A stretch of DNA of 64,000 nucleotides from Tricholoma matsutake (GCA_026075535.2 AP026539.1:2356001-2420000); one strand, 5' to 3'; numbered from the stretch's first letter, positions 32,701-44,509 are shown. Numbers and translations are program-made. Notes: generated by a model not told the origin, from the letters alone.

Positions 32701-34649
32701 CTGGCAACAGGGCATTCTGGATCTCTGGCCAGTTGGGGCTGGCAGTCATAGTGAGAAAGAGGTCGCCACCTTTGAAGTACCGATTGATGGCCAATGAATC
32801 CTGGAGGAGCTGCTGCATGTGGCAGGTGCTTCCAGCAAAGGAAGATGGCAAGATAGTCCTCCGACCAAGAGCCCTGGGGTCTGCATCAATGTTGGCTGCA
32901 ACAGCATCTGTGAGCCCAGAATACACCTCACTGCAAAGCTTGCCCTGGCTGGACATGATATACATCAGACAATCCTGCTCACAGGTGGCCCAATAGTCAC
33001 ACACATATTGCTGAAAGAGCTTTCCTGCCTGGAAGATATGCTGGGGCTCAATGTTGGGAGGGTGTGGATGAAGGCGATAGCAATAAAACTCAGACTTGGT
33101 GACATGCTTGCACTTTTGAGGCTGGCCCTCAGCAGGAGGCTCCACAGCACCATCCTGATCATCGACCTCCTCACCGCCTCTGTACTCGAGCCGAGGATGC
33201 CATGAGAGCTGGCCAGTGGGATGCAGCAGCACATAGTGGAGGGCAGGATAGAAAGGATGGCACTCAGAGATGTGCTGGAGGCCATTCCCATGCTTGCGGT
33301 AGAGGACAATGTCACGATAGCCCCCTGGCTGGTCTCCATCCCCTGGAAGAATAATGGCAATCTCATTTCAACTGGCATCAGGAAGGTTGTACCGATGACG
33401 ATCACAGCCCTCATCAAAGCGAAGAGCGATCTTGCACTGCTGCTCAGGTGGCAAGTCTCGGGTGAGCTCAAAGGCCTGTCTGTAGAGTGCAACTCCTGGA
33501 TGGTGGTTGTGAAGCATGTCCTGAAGATTGCTCAAGATGTCTGGTTGCAGATGGGTGTTCTGTCTGTGGTTGCAACAATGGTCAAGTGCCTGAGCAGGAT
33601 CATAGATATAAAGCTGGGAGTACACAGGATTCTTGCCTGCAAGAGGGAGAAGGGAACCTGCTTTGTGGGACAGCTCACCATGGAGCCTGAAGATCCAGGG
33701 CCCATTGCCACTGTTCATGGAGTTGTCCAGCTTTTGGCCAATTGAGGTCATGGCAAGTGCATTGTTGTAATTGCGTATGTGCTCACGGAACTCTTTGCTG
33801 AGATGATCCTGGCCATTGAAGAGTTGGGACAGTTCATGGGGGAGGTCATGGAGACGGGGGAGATCGACTTTTCCACTGAAGCAGCACATGCCAAACTTGG
33901 GATTTATCAGAGAAGACTTGGCAGTTTTCTCTGCCATCCAATGAAGCGCATGGCATGAAGGACATTGGATATCCATACTCCCAAGACTGTGGACAGGCCA
34001 GTTGAGATTGAATGGCTGGTGGGCAACAGGAAGGGGCTGAACAAGTGCAGGTGCAGGAGGCTGAGCAGGAGCAGGAGCAGGAGCAGGTGGATGAGCAGGA
34101 GCAGGAGCAGGTGGCTGAGCAGGAGCAGGGACAGGAACAGGTGGCTGGAGTGGATTCAAAGGAGGCATGGCAGGGAAGGGCTAGTTGTTCAAGCATCAGC
34201 CATGAAATGTACATACAAAATGGTAGAAGGAGAATAACCATAGCAACAGGAGCTCTTCTACCTCTACCTCTACCCCTACCTCTACCTTGACGTCCATGCA
34301 CAGGAGCAACTGGCAAGGGTGGAAGAGCTGCATGCTGGGCCATGAGATCAGCCATAGGCAGTGGAGCAGGAGCAGCCCCATGACCTTGAGCCCCATGACC
34401 ACGACCTCGTCCTGCATTGATAGGAAGCGGTGGAAGAGCAGCATACTGGGCCATGAGATCTGCAAATGTGAGGGGAGCAGGAGCAGGAGCCTGGAGTGGG
34501 GGAACACCAAAAGGGTCAGAGTTATTAGCAGCTGGACCAACCATGGGAGGAGGGGAGGCCAATTGGAGGAGGGGCAAAGTGCAGTCGGTGGGCATGATGA
34601 GGGGTGTGGTGATGCTGAGGGCTATCCAGGACACACCGGTCTCATTCAC
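29792..34649 (-). pseudogene. Helitron Rep/helicase (RepHel), nearly intact
   Basis: Exon 1 runs 34649-34239, with a Pro/Ala-rich N-terminus and two LMAQ(Y/H)AALPPLP repeats. A 58-nt GT..AG intron lies at 34181-34238. Exon 2 runs in one frame to 29792. Domains: Cys-rich CPSCHALHW..NPKFGMCC block; Rep with HUH motif RGLPHMHC and Y2 motif YIYKYVYKGHD; then a PIF1/RecD-like helicase with Walker A GPGGTGKT, Walker B VIWDEAP and the GDFQEILP motif. Rep nicks and joins single strands; the helicase unwinds for rolling-circle transposition. Only two in-frame stops are seen: TGA at 33368 (Arg site) and TAG at 31241 (likely Gln) between Rep and helicase. The total is about 1600 codons. Confidence 0.93.
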
Positions 34650-35608
34650 TTTGCTGGGCAGCGATATGGATCCGCTGAGGAGTGTTGGGAGGGGTTTGAT
34701 CCCTGCAGAGGCAAGGATGAGAATAGAACAAAAGAAGGAAAGAAATCATAATGTACTCACATGGTTAAGAAGCCCAGGTGAATGGAGATGGAGCACTCTC
34801 CTGCTGCAGCTGTGCGCTCAGATTCTTAAAAGAAGCAGTGAAATTGGTGCAAACAGCGGTAGTTGACAGTGGAGCAACTTCCAGTGATGGAAGGGGAGGC
34901 AACTGCATACCCGCCAGCCCAATCTCCCTACACACTGTGCCCAGAGAGAGGTCCAGGCCCAAAATCAGGGATTTGGGCCCAAAATCAACTGGCAGACACT
35001 CCTTTGTTGAAAAGGAGAAGCCAGGGAGGCAGGACTTCACTGGGCTTCACCTTGGTCTACTGATTCCTCAAGAACCCAATTGCAAAGGCAACTGGAGGAG
35101 AGAAAACACCAAACCCCACTCACCTCACTCAAAAGGCAGGTCCAGGCCCAGGCCAAAAGCTGGGAAGAGAAGGCCATCAGCAAAAAAGAGAGGATGGCAA
35201 GGGAACACCCAACAAAAATCCAGGTGCAAACAGGCCTAGAGGGACAGATACTATGAGAAACCAAGAGGTAAGGCAGCTGACTCACCAAAAGAAGGATAGC
35301 CAAAAACTGAAAAGACAGCAAAAACCCTCTAAATGGCAGAAGCCAGGGGCTGTAGAACCCCCAAAACAGTGTCAGATGGTCAGCAGGACCCAATGACACC
35401 TAAACCTACCTTTGTGGAAGGCAGAACACAGAGGGAGAAAGGCAGGGAAGAAGAGAAGTCGTGTGCAACAAATATTTTATTTTGTTTTGATGCGTGATGC
35501 GCTGGCATGGGTTTTGCCGGCATAAAACAGCACAGTCTGCTTAGTCAAATTTTACATAACATTAAAACTTTCTCTGGGTCAGCTGACCGACATGACTTTA
35601 TTATATTA
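34650..35608 (-). other. Helitron 5' untranslated/subterminal region
   Basis: No frame longer than about 150 codons has a recognisable motif. The plus ORFs here are antisense Gln/Glu-rich or basic shadows. A second intron or further N-terminal exon cannot be excluded. Confidence 0.5.
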
Positions 35609-35821
35609 TTTGGGCTTGTCAGGTATCTAAATAAAGAGTCCAGCTCGTTGTCAAGTAGTAAGCAGCAGGGAATTGGAAATACAGATAAGTCATCGTATGA
35701 AAAGAGATAGGGTAAAAGAAAAGGAAAGAAACCATAGAGACAAAATAAATGAAGTAACGGAACAGATAGATGATAAGGAAAATACCGGAGCATGCATCAC
35801 CTGGATCATGCTATCCTTACA
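35609..35821 (-). repeat. Gypsy B 3' LTR, proximal piece
   Basis: Matches 51582-51793. On the minus strand it begins TGTAAGGATAG at 35821, right after the polypurine tract GGAGGGCGGG. Confidence 0.93.
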
Positions 35822-35858
35822 CCCGCCCTCCAGATGTCATTCTCATGACATCTCACAC

Positions 35859-36592
35859 TTAATCCTTCTTCCTCCCCTTCCCTTTAGCTGAAACTCCAGC
35901 AGCCTTCACATTAGAAATACTTCCAGAAATGGTATACTTCATAACCTGATCTTGCACAGATAAAGAAGTCAAAATGTGGTCAGGGAAAGTGGTTTGGTCA
36001 TTGGGAGGAGTGGTAAGTGGTTCCAAATTGAAACGGTTGAGATCATCAGTGATCCCCGAGCTTGACACAGCCACAGACACCTCACGATAAGGTAGAAACT
36101 CGCGATCGTTGTAATGCCATCTTTTCCCATGCACTGGCTCTATTCCCAAATTGTCCTCATATGAATTGGACCCATTTTGACGACTCTGGGAAGCATCCTT
36201 GGTGTTCCACCATAGCACATAATCCCAGCTTGACTTGGCAAAAGGAACTGGCTTCCTTGTGGCGCCACCTGTTGGGCACTGTAAAGGTCGCAGGGAGATA
36301 CCTTGAACACCTCGCGATCTGGTTTCGGACCTGATCCCATCAAGGTCTCATTTCCATTGATATAGACGAAATTGACTGGCACTCCAGGTGCCACATTGAA
36401 TATCTGGGCGAACTGAGTGTATCCGATGGCAACAGTTAGTTTCTGTTCCCCCATGTGGAGCATTGCGTCGTATTCTAGGTAAGTGTGGAGTTGTCCTCCG
36501 TGAATGCAAAGGGAGGTCCCAATGTCGCCATTGTTCTCTAGGTGAAACCAGGTGGGGGATACCCAGCGGAGAAGAACACAACCTGCGTACAT
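35859..36592 (-). pseudogene. Extra 3' ORF of Gypsy B, unknown function
   Basis: Two overlapping minus frames (36592-36140 and 36218-35859) look like one protein of about 240 residues with a frameshift near 36150. Readable segments include YAGCVLLRWVSPTWF, GYTQFAQIFNVAPGVP and a basic C-terminus KGKGRKKD. It lies after the integrase and before the polypurine tract on the coding strand, the place of env or accessory ORFs. No membrane segment or known domain is visible. Confidence 0.5.
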
Positions 36593-36728
36593 GGCTGTGT
36601 GCTTTGCAAGGAATACACAAAAATTTATCAGTCAGGACTGGTGTAGGATAGAGGCGATGCTCACTAGTAGTGTTTAGAAATCGGTTAACTTCATAGGTAG
36701 ACTGGCCTTGCCAGGGGGGTCGAATTAC

Positions 36729-37496
36729 TCACAACTTGTGGCACTGGGGTCGATTCGCCTTTCTTTTAATTGCAGGTCGGCAGCCTGATTCTACATTTCC
36801 AATGAAAGTCTGCGGATCATCCAATGGTGGTTTCCCTTTACCTTCCCCAAGATGGGAAACATTGGTAATACCCAGTAATTCAAAATACTGCTGAAGAGCA
36901 TGTAAATGGCTAACTTGATAATATGGCATCCAGGTAACATCCCTGGTCTTCCACCGAATTTCAAATGTGGAGTTAATCCTTGATCCTGCATGTCCGAGAA
37001 TACAATCCACTGCCCATTCGCCTTCGGTCCCCTCAGCATTTCCTAATTGGGTGTCTAGATGACCAGGAAACAAGCGATCATTGTTAGGAACATGTATTCT
37101 CAATAATGACACATGAAAGATGTCATGTATGCCCCTCTGTTTCAGATGGACTGGTAGCTCAACTTGGAACGATCCATTCCCGTAGTCTTCTAGGATTCAG
37201 TAAGGACCTAGGAACATCGGAATAAATTTCCTTGCCAATCCCTTAGGAAATGTAACATTTTTTGAAGACAGGTATATGAGATCCTCCTTCTGAAAAGGTG
37301 CGACTTGTCTTTTCTTATTAGCTCATCGAATCTGATTGACACGAGCGCCCAAGATGCTATCATGTGCAGCCATCAATGCCAATTTTTGTTGCATAGCAAA
37401 ATTCCTGACTCCTGGGTACTCGTTTTGTTTAGCAGAGTCCCAGATCATGGATCTGGGCATACACCCAGTATTCAAAAAGAACAGTGCGTATCCTGT
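36729..37496 (-). pseudogene. Gypsy B integrase C-terminus with chromodomain-like tail
   Basis: Continues the integrase cut by Gypsy C: STGYALFFLNTG, NQIR(stop)ANKKRQVAPF, FIPMFLGPY, a GNGSFQVELP beta segment, IHDIFHVSLLRIH, then a chromodomain-like block with WAVDCILGH and FEIRWKTRDVTWM. The C-terminal domain would bind DNA or chromatin and steer integration. Stops near 37310 and 37195 are present. Confidence 0.85.
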
Positions 37497-37501
37497 ACTT
37501 G

Positions 37502-38203
37502 TGTTAAGAACTGATCCTAGAGGTCACTTCAGAATCTGTCCAGACACCGCAGGTGATGATAGCGGGAGATTGTCGGGACGATGCAGATTCTGTGGGAGGG
37601 GGAACGGAAAGGACTTGGCTTCAGCTTGTAAGAAGCTGTGCCCTTCACCTCGTCTGGTGTCCCAATTTCAAGTCGAGGGTTTAGAGGAGCAGGAAAGTGC
37701 AGGTAAACATGGGGAGGAGTATGGAAGGACTTAGGTTGACTTCAGATGAGACTAGAACTTCGGAGGGAGACTAGAGGTTGAGTTGAATGTAGTTCAGACT
37801 CTTAGAGGACAGGGGTTGGAGTAGAAGCAGGTTTTAGATTGGCAGGGTAAAGTCGAGTCTATGTCGATATACGAACTGAGGAATACAAGGTGAAACTAAC
37901 TAAGCTTAAATACTGTAGTCTGGAATAATGTGGAACAGGAACGAAGACTGCGGGAGTGTCTTGACTGTGTAGATAAATTACCTACGGGAGCCGCACAGGA
38001 ATCCATAGTCGAATTTGCAATAGAGATGGCAGCCTTGGAAAGGCAGCCGTGGATGCTGTACCAGGTGGCCTGATGCACAGCAGCATGGGCAGTGCAAGGC
38101 GGCTGGGAACGAAATCGGGAGGCGTAGACAAAAGTCATGTTCAATGTGCAGGAAAGAGTCGGATGGATGCGGGTTCCGATAGGGCAAGGAACGGTTCTTG
38201 ACA
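37502..38203 (-). repeat. Gypsy C 3' LTR
   Basis: 702 bp, TGTTAAGAACTG to GGTTCTTGACA. It aligns with the 692-bp 5' LTR; differences cluster at CpG, and each LTR has lost CpGs that the other keeps (GTCACTTCAG here against GTCGCTTTGG there). One 12-base difference near 38030 is an indel. Confidence 0.94.
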
Positions 38204-38340
38204 GTATTTCCCCCTTAGTGCTGAGCCTATGAGGCACGTGAGGGTTTGAGTCCAAATGAGGAAGTTGGTTGAATTTTCCAAATGCAGTAATTGGTTGAAA
38301 AAATTTTCATATTCTTTCCTTCCCCCATCAACTATCAATT

Positions 38341-39335
38341 ATGTCCCCTCCAGCAGTATCCGCGCAGATCAAATTGGCCGCGATGAGGGCTCAACACAAA
38401 CAGAGGGAGCGGGCGATGAAGGAGCAGATGGAATGGGAGATGAAGGAGCTGGAGGAAGCAGTGAGGGAGGAGGAACGCCAGGCGCAGGAGGTGCAGAAGG
38501 CAGCAGAGGAGGCTGCAAAGGCTGAGGAGGTGCATCAGGCAGAGGCGCGGAAAAAGGAGGCATCAGCTGCAAAATGAGCAGAGAAGAAGTGGGTGGCTGT
38601 GGCCGCAGGTCTGGAGGATGAGGCTGAGGGGAGCAAGTCCCCCAAGAAAAAGAAAGTCACCAAGTCAAAGGCGCGAGTGGGGTCAGAGGAGTCGGAGGGT
38701 CCAGTGCGGGTGCAGGCTGCCTTGCCTTGCAAAAGGTACATCCTTGTTTCCCTTTCCAGTCTCTTTTTACTGACAAGTGGCCTAGGTGCAAATATCAAAA
38801 GATCGCTTGTTTCAAGATGGGTGCAAAGGGATGCATGTACAACAACTGCATGCACATCAAACATAAGTGCGAGGAGGTGGTGTGGGAGGGGCAGGAAGCC
38901 CCTGCGGCAAAACTGGTGGGAACAACGGGGGCAACCAGGGAAAACCCGGAAATAATGCAACAAATGATGAAGTTGATAAGGAAGGGGTTCGCTGAGGTGG
39001 CTACTGCAGTGCAGGAATCAATGGGGGAGATTTGGGATGCTATGGACCCAGAGTGGGTGGAGGAAGAAAGTGCCAGGGAGGAGAGTGACAAGGGTGATGA
39101 AGAGGTGGAGCGGGCGGTGCGAGAGTCCCGGCAGGAAAGACATGGGATCTGAAAATCCGGAGATGAGTGGGAGGCCTTCCAGAGATATCTGGAGAAAAGG
39201 CAAGCTGATGATGAGGAGGAGAGTGAGGATGAAGAAGAGGGTGAAGAGGGTGAAGAGAAGGATGAGGGCAGAGACGCAGGCAAAGTTGGGGGAGAGGGAG
39301 ATGAAGATGGAGAGGGAGAAGCGGTGGTAGTGTAG
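38341..39335 (+). pseudogene. Antisense ORF of Gypsy C: coiled-coil protein with Cys cluster
   Basis: Runs opposite to gag-pol, between the pol end and the 3' LTR. It starts MSPPAVSAQIKLAAMRAQ and has a long Glu/Lys/Ala coiled coil (residues 10-75) and a basic KKKKVTKSKA stretch. Then comes a Cys cluster with the spacing of a fungal zinc cluster (CKR, RCKYQKIAC, GCMYNNCM, KHKCE), followed by an acidic tail ending GEAVVV. TGA at 38575 and 39150 sit at likely Arg codons, and one frame change lies near 38730. I have seen similar Cys-cluster ORFs in agaricomycete Gypsy elements; their role is unknown. It could be a DNA-binding accessory protein. Confidence 0.6.
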
Positions 39336-39416
39336 GGACCCGGTTGGGTCAAAAATCTTTTTTCAATAAAATTTGTTCTGAGTTTGGACTGAGTGAATAA
39401 GTAACGTGAATAGTCT

Positions 39417-42400
39417 TTAAGTGGGTAACGGTCCAGGTTTCTGTGGGTAGCGGGTGTGAAAATCTGCAAGGAGTTCTTGGGCGTGGTCAAGTTCCGTAAC
39501 AGGTAGCCAGGAAGTCTCTTTGTTGGTTCCCTGGTAACCTTCCCATTGGACGAGGTAGAGAATCTTGCAGCGACGTCGGTTGTCGACTTTGGAGTCGAGG
39601 ACTTCGGCGATCTCATATTTGAGCTCATCATCGATGGTGATCGGAGGAGGTGGAGGTTGTACTTGATTTGGAATTGTGTTCAGGGAGTGTTTCTCTAGTT
39701 GAGAGACATGGAAAACAGGGTGAATGGCCCGCATGTGATCTGGGAGCCGCAGGGTAACTGAGTGAGTTCCCAGGTGGGCAATGATTTCAAAAGGACCGTC
39801 GTTCTTTTCGGAGAGTTTCTTGGAGGGACGGGTGGTGTGGATATTTTCCGCAGTGACATAAGCGAAATCACCAATGTCGAAGTCAGGTGCGGGTGCCCGA
39901 TGTTTATCCGCAGGACCTTGATAATGTTCTTGAGCGGCTGCAAGTTGTTTCTGAAGTTCCTGGTGAAGGTCATCTAAATTGACGATGAATTTGTGGGTGC
40001 ACTGTGAAGCTAAGTCGTGCTCTGGAAAGATGGAAATGTTCAGGTGGTAACCTTTATTGGCAAAGAAAGGTGATATGCCTGTAGAGGCGGAAGGAGCATT
40101 GTTGTAGGCAAATTTGCCCAAGGGCAAGAGGTGAGACCAGTCGTCCTGCTGATAGTTGCAGAAGATCCGGAGGTACTGTTCCAAGGTCTGGTTAAGTCAT
40201 TCTGTCTGACCATCACCTTGCGGGTGATAACCGGAAGTGAAGTGGATCCGCATATCAAGTGCTTTTCCAAGGGAGTGGAAGAAATGTGAGACAAACTCGG
40301 ATCCCTGGTTGCAAGTGACGTGCGATGGAATGCCATGCTTGGAGAAGATGTGGAGGATGAACAGGTTGGCTAGTTCTTGGGCTGTGATTTCATTGACAGT
40401 TGGGATGAAGATGCCTTGCTTGGTGAGGTGGTCAACGATGACCAGGATAGCGGTGTGACCATTGGAGTTGGGTAGTTGTTCAATGAAGTCCATGGAGATG
40501 GAGTTCCAAGGTCGTTCCGGAACCGGAAGTTGCTTTAGGAACCCGTAGGGCTTGTGTCGGGGTGATTTGAATCATTTGCAAGTGGTACAGGATTTGCAGA
40601 ATTCCTGCACAAAGGTGCGGAGGTTTGGCCAGACATATTCCCGGCGGACAAGCTGCTGGGTTTTGTTTTGTCTGAAGTGGCCAGAGAGGATGTGATCATG
40701 TTTGTACTGAAGGACCTTGAGGCAAAGATCCACGACATCTGGAACATAAATCCGGTCGAAGTGGCAGAGAAGACCTGCCTCGTCTATGGTCCAGTTGGGG
40801 TCAACAGGTGTCAGAAGATGTGCAGATGATAAAGGGTCAAGGGGTAGGGAGGTGCAGATGTCGTTGTGGAGTTTCTCAACATCCATGATTACTGCTTGTC
40901 GAAGGATGGGTGTGGCGAGATAAGTGGCGTGGAGGGAAGAGGTGAGCTGTTCCTGTGTGAATACAGGTCAGAAGTTGGTTGGGTTTACGGAGGCGAAGTC
41001 GCTATTTCCCCCTTTGCGGTAGACATCCCAACGTCTAGTGAGTGCGTCTGGCTTGGCCCCTAGTTTCCTGGGGCGGAAGTGGATGACGAGATTGAACTGG
41101 GAAAGGTACTCAGACCAATGGGCCTGGCAGCAGGTGAGCAACTTGGTAGTGCTGAAGTACTCCAGATCTTTGTGGTCGGTGACCACATCAACTGGGTTTG
41201 CAGAACCCTCAAAATACTGCTGCCAGTGTTCGAAAGCTTTGAAAATGGCCAAGAGTTCCTTATCATGGGTGTCATAATTTAGTTCAGCGGGATTGAAGGA
41301 GCGGGAATGAAAAGCGACCAGATGGATTTCTCCATCCGCAGTGTAAACCAAAAGGATAGCCGCTAGGGCATAGTTGGAAGCGTCGGTTTCGAGTACCATC
41401 TGTGAGTCAGGTACCCATTGTGTTAAGATGGGGGCGTGAGTGAATTCTTGTTTGAGCCTTTCAAAGGCATCACAGCACTTCTTGTTGAAGTCCCAAGGTG
41501 TGGATTTCCACATCAAGCGGGTAAGTGGGATGACAATGTCTGAATAACCGTTAATGAAATGGCGGTAAAAATTGCAGAAGCCTAAGAAGGATTGGATGTC
41601 CTTAACTTTCCTAGGCTCGGGCCAGTCGAGCATGGTTTTGACTTTATCCTCGGACATCCAAAGTCCATCCAGTGAAAGGATGAAACCTAAATATTCAACG
41701 GTGTCTTTGTGGAACTCACATTTCTGTGGGGAGGCGTAAAGTCCATTTTTCCAGAGACAGCGGAGGACTTCTTTAATGTGAGTCCCATGCTGGGACTTGT
41801 CGTCTGAATAGATCAGGATGTCGTCGAGGTACACAATGACACAAACATCCAGCATGTCGCTGAAGATGTCGTTCATAAAACGCTGGAATGCTGCAGGTGC
41901 ATTAGTGAGTCCAAAGGGGACCACCAACCACTCGAAGGGTCTGTAGCGGGTGCGGAAAGTAGTTTTCCATTCGTCACCATCCGCGATGCAGACTAGGTGA
42001 TAAGCGTGCCACAAGTCTATCTTGGTGAACAAGTGGGCTTTTCGGGGAGAGTCAAGGAGGTCAGAAATGAGAGGAAGTGGGTAGCGGTCTTTCTTTGTAA
42101 GATGGTTAAGTCCTTGGTAGTCAACACAAAGTCGGAGACTACCGTCCTTCTTCTTGACAAAGAGAATAGGGGCGCCATGCGGCGACTTGGATGGGCGGAT
42201 GAAACCTGAGCAGATGTTTTCATCAATAAAGACTCGTAAGGCTTCCAGTTCAGAGGGGGAGAGAGAATACATTTGGCCCAGAGGCAGAGGAGTATTGTCT
42301 TCTGTCTCTATCTTGAGGTCGTAAGACCGATGCAGAGGAAGGGTATCTGCTTTAGTCTTATTAAAGACATCAGCGAATTCGTGATACTCAGGCAGAATCT

Positions 42401-43090
42401 TGGAAAGGTCAGAAGAGATAGCGGAATGGGCGGAGCGGGCGGATAACCCTTCTGGAGTGAAGGTCATCTGAAAAGCTACTGCCCCAGGAAGTTTGCTAGC
42501 ATGCGCATAAGTGGCAGCGTTGATGAAGGAGATGTCGGGAGGTGTAAACTTAGGAGGAATGGGGGATTCGGAAAGTGTGGAAGAGTCAAGGATTTCTACC
42601 AGAAGATTCAGGAATAAAGGTGATGTCAGGAGTGCTGGACCTCTATGATCTGCAGAGCGGAAAGCGAGTTGGCTTGAAGACCAGTCAATCAACGGATTGT
42701 ATTGCTTCAGCCAGTTATGACTGAGTACGGCAGAACAGAAAGAGTCGAGCGAGGTTACCTAAAATGACAAATTGAATACTTCACCAGCAGGGAAGGTGAC
42801 TGGAAGTTTGACGATCTGAGTTATGGTGGAGTTGCAAGTTCCATCAAAGAGTCGTAAACCAATTGGGTTAATGGATTCCATGCTGAGTTGGTTATTCAAC
42901 ACGAAAGAGGAGTCAAGGAAGCAGTGGGAGGAGCCAGAGTCGATAAGGGTTCAGAAAGGGGCGGAAGATTTGGGGAAGGTTAAAAGAATGGTTAAGGAGT
43001 CAGGGTTGGAAAGAGTGGACACATTGAGATGAACGTAGGCAGCCAAGTGGGTAAGGTCAATGCAACCCCCAGCCCCAATGGCTGTATCCT
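39417..43090 (-). pseudogene. Gypsy C pol: protease, RT, RNase H, integrase, chromodomain
   Basis: Protease LIDSGSSHCFLDSS near 42930. From 42692 to 39417 one frame carries RT ([37 protein letters not shown]), RNase H (LETDASNYALAAIL, DKELLAI, VVTDHKDLEYF, PDALTRR), integrase with HHCC (HDHILSGH..CKSCTTC), first Asp in SMDFIEQLP, Glu in GDGQTE, and chromodomain EIAEVLDSKVDNRRRCKILY. Stops at 40968, 40572 and 40197 are TGA for Arg. The second integrase catalytic Asp is Asn (TCNQGSEF where the family has DRGSEF), explained by two CpG transitions. Confidence 0.93.
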
Positions 43091-43129
43091 GAGGGTTGCG
43101 TTCTATTTTTCCAAGTCTGTAGTCTTGGG

Positions 43130-44280
43130 AACGACAGTGGATGCACGGGCTTTTGCAGCTTTGGATTTTGGGCAGTTTCCTGCTATGTGCCCTTCCTCAC
43201 CGCAGTAGAGACAAAGTCGTTCTTGCATGCGACGTTCTCATTCATCCACAGTAAGTTTGCCGTTCTTCCCCAACTTGTCAGAGATGGACGACTTGGAAGT
43301 GTTCTTCGTCGTGGAGGGCTGCTGGTTGGAGGAGTTTCCCTGAGGAGAGCTCAACGAGGATTGATTGGTGGACTGGGAGGAACCTTTGGGGGTGTCCTTT
43401 TTGACAGGGTTAGAAGAGTTCCCAGAATTCTTAGTTTTGAACCAGGTTTCATCTTCCTGCATCCAGTAGATATTGTCACAGTCAAGCGCAGTCCTGCAAG
43501 GGTGTTGGGTTTACCACCCCGAAGGACTTCTATACAAAGTCGGAGCGGAAGACTGCAGAAATAGCAGTCACGGAGGGCTGCCTCATTCCAGTTGACCCTA
43601 GAAGCTAATTCCCAAAAGTCAATGTTATACTTTGTGATGCGACCACTTTTCTTCATTGCTAAATCAGAAAGAGCTTTTTCTGCATCCCCGAGTGGGTTGT
43701 GCAGGCCAAAGTTACTCTCTAGTTTGGCAAGAAAAGCCTCATAATCCCACATCCAGTGTGCGGAATTGGTCGGGTCGTTAAGACCAGGCTCAAACCAGCT
43801 GAGAGCTGATCCCTTGAGATAAGAAAGGATAAATATGATCTTTTTCTCATCAGAAGAAAATACATGCGGACAGTTGCGGAAATGAAGGTTACACGAGACT
43901 AGGAAGTCTCTAAGTTTCTTTGGGTTGGAGCCATCGAAGGTGTCGGGGTCGCAAACTTTGATCTTCTTGGTCTTGGGTGCATTATTTTGTCGGAGGGTGC
44001 GGATACTCTCTGAGAGGTTGTAAAGAACATCTATGAACCTATCCCCTGGATCAGGGTTTCCCCCCATGGGAGGTTGATTGTCAGGATCATTGGGATCGGG
44101 GTCACCCCCAGGGCTGTCCGGACCACTAGGGTCGTCGGGTCCACCGGGAGGTCCATCCTCTAGACCACGATCTTCCAACCCATAGGGTTCAGGCTGGTTG
44201 ATGCCCCCTACATACTCAAGGGGAGTCGTGGGTCAGGGTCCTTCCGGATTCGTGGGAGATTGTTGAGCTTGAGTAGACAT
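43130..44280 (-). pseudogene. Gypsy C gag with CCHC zinc knuckle
   Basis: Starts ATG at 44280 (MSTQAQQSPTNPEGP). A TGA for Arg follows at codon 16, then a Pro/Gly/Asp-rich linker and the capsid-like region with KIKVCDPDTFDGSNPKKLRD, then FILSYLKGSALSWFEPGL. It ends with a Ser/Thr-rich linker in a shifted frame and the knuckle [14 protein letters not shown] near 43170-43210. It packages element RNA. A second TGA at 43238 again replaces Arg. Confidence 0.9.
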
Positions 44281-44496
44281 GAGGTTTGCACTGATTGATG
44301 GGGCTCCAAAACCGATTTGTCAGAAAATGTTGGAAGATCTGGAAGTTACTCCGAATGTTGAGGTGGCTCGTGGGCTAGGAAGTGTGGATCGCTGGGTTGC
44401 AGAGATCCCTGGAATGGTACCGGCACGCTGAGAGTTTCTGGTTGTGCGCTGGTGAGTTTCAGTTGGGGTCATAGGAGAAGAGACAAGTGAAGTGTG

Positions 44497-44507
44497 AGTT
44501 CGTATAT
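44497..44507 (-). promoter_or_regulatory. Self-priming primer-binding site of Gypsy C
   Basis: The minus strand ATATACGAACT, two bases inside the 5' LTR, is complementary over all 11 bases to AGTTCGTATAT inside that LTR (plus coordinates 44879-44889). This is the Tf1-type arrangement, in which the 5' end of the transcript primes reverse transcription. It predicts an RNA start close to the complementary site. Confidence 0.7.
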
Positions 44508-44509
44508 AC

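Larger units (their letters stand above)
29659..35608 (-). mobile_element. Helitron (5.95 kb) inserted in the Gypsy B LTR
   Basis: Both borders come from comparison with the uninterrupted LTR at 51457-51793: the host site GTAAGAA|TTCGGG is split with no duplication, between A and T, as Helitrons do. It encodes a Rep/helicase protein on the minus strand. Its 3' end has a hairpin (29671-29687) 10 bases before the terminal CTTG. The canonical CTRR end and TC start are not matched exactly: the 5' end reads TAATATAATAAAGTC. Confidence 0.92.

Noticed and set aside
31694..32797. Plus ORFs of 128-200 codons inside the Helitron
   Set aside because: Antisense shadows of the Rep domain; no motif, and the minus frame carries HUH and Y2 motifs.
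33846..34180. Extension of RepHel exon 1 frame into a Cys/Ser repeat
   Set aside because: This is the wrong frame across the intron at 34181-34238; splicing joins exon 1 to the Pro/Ala frame leading into the Rep domain.
33965..34290. Plus-strand ORFs rich in Gln/Glu or Arg/Ser opposite the Helitron N-terminus
   Set aside because: They are the complement of the Pro/Ala repeat of RepHel exon 2, which is supported by a splice site and domain continuity.
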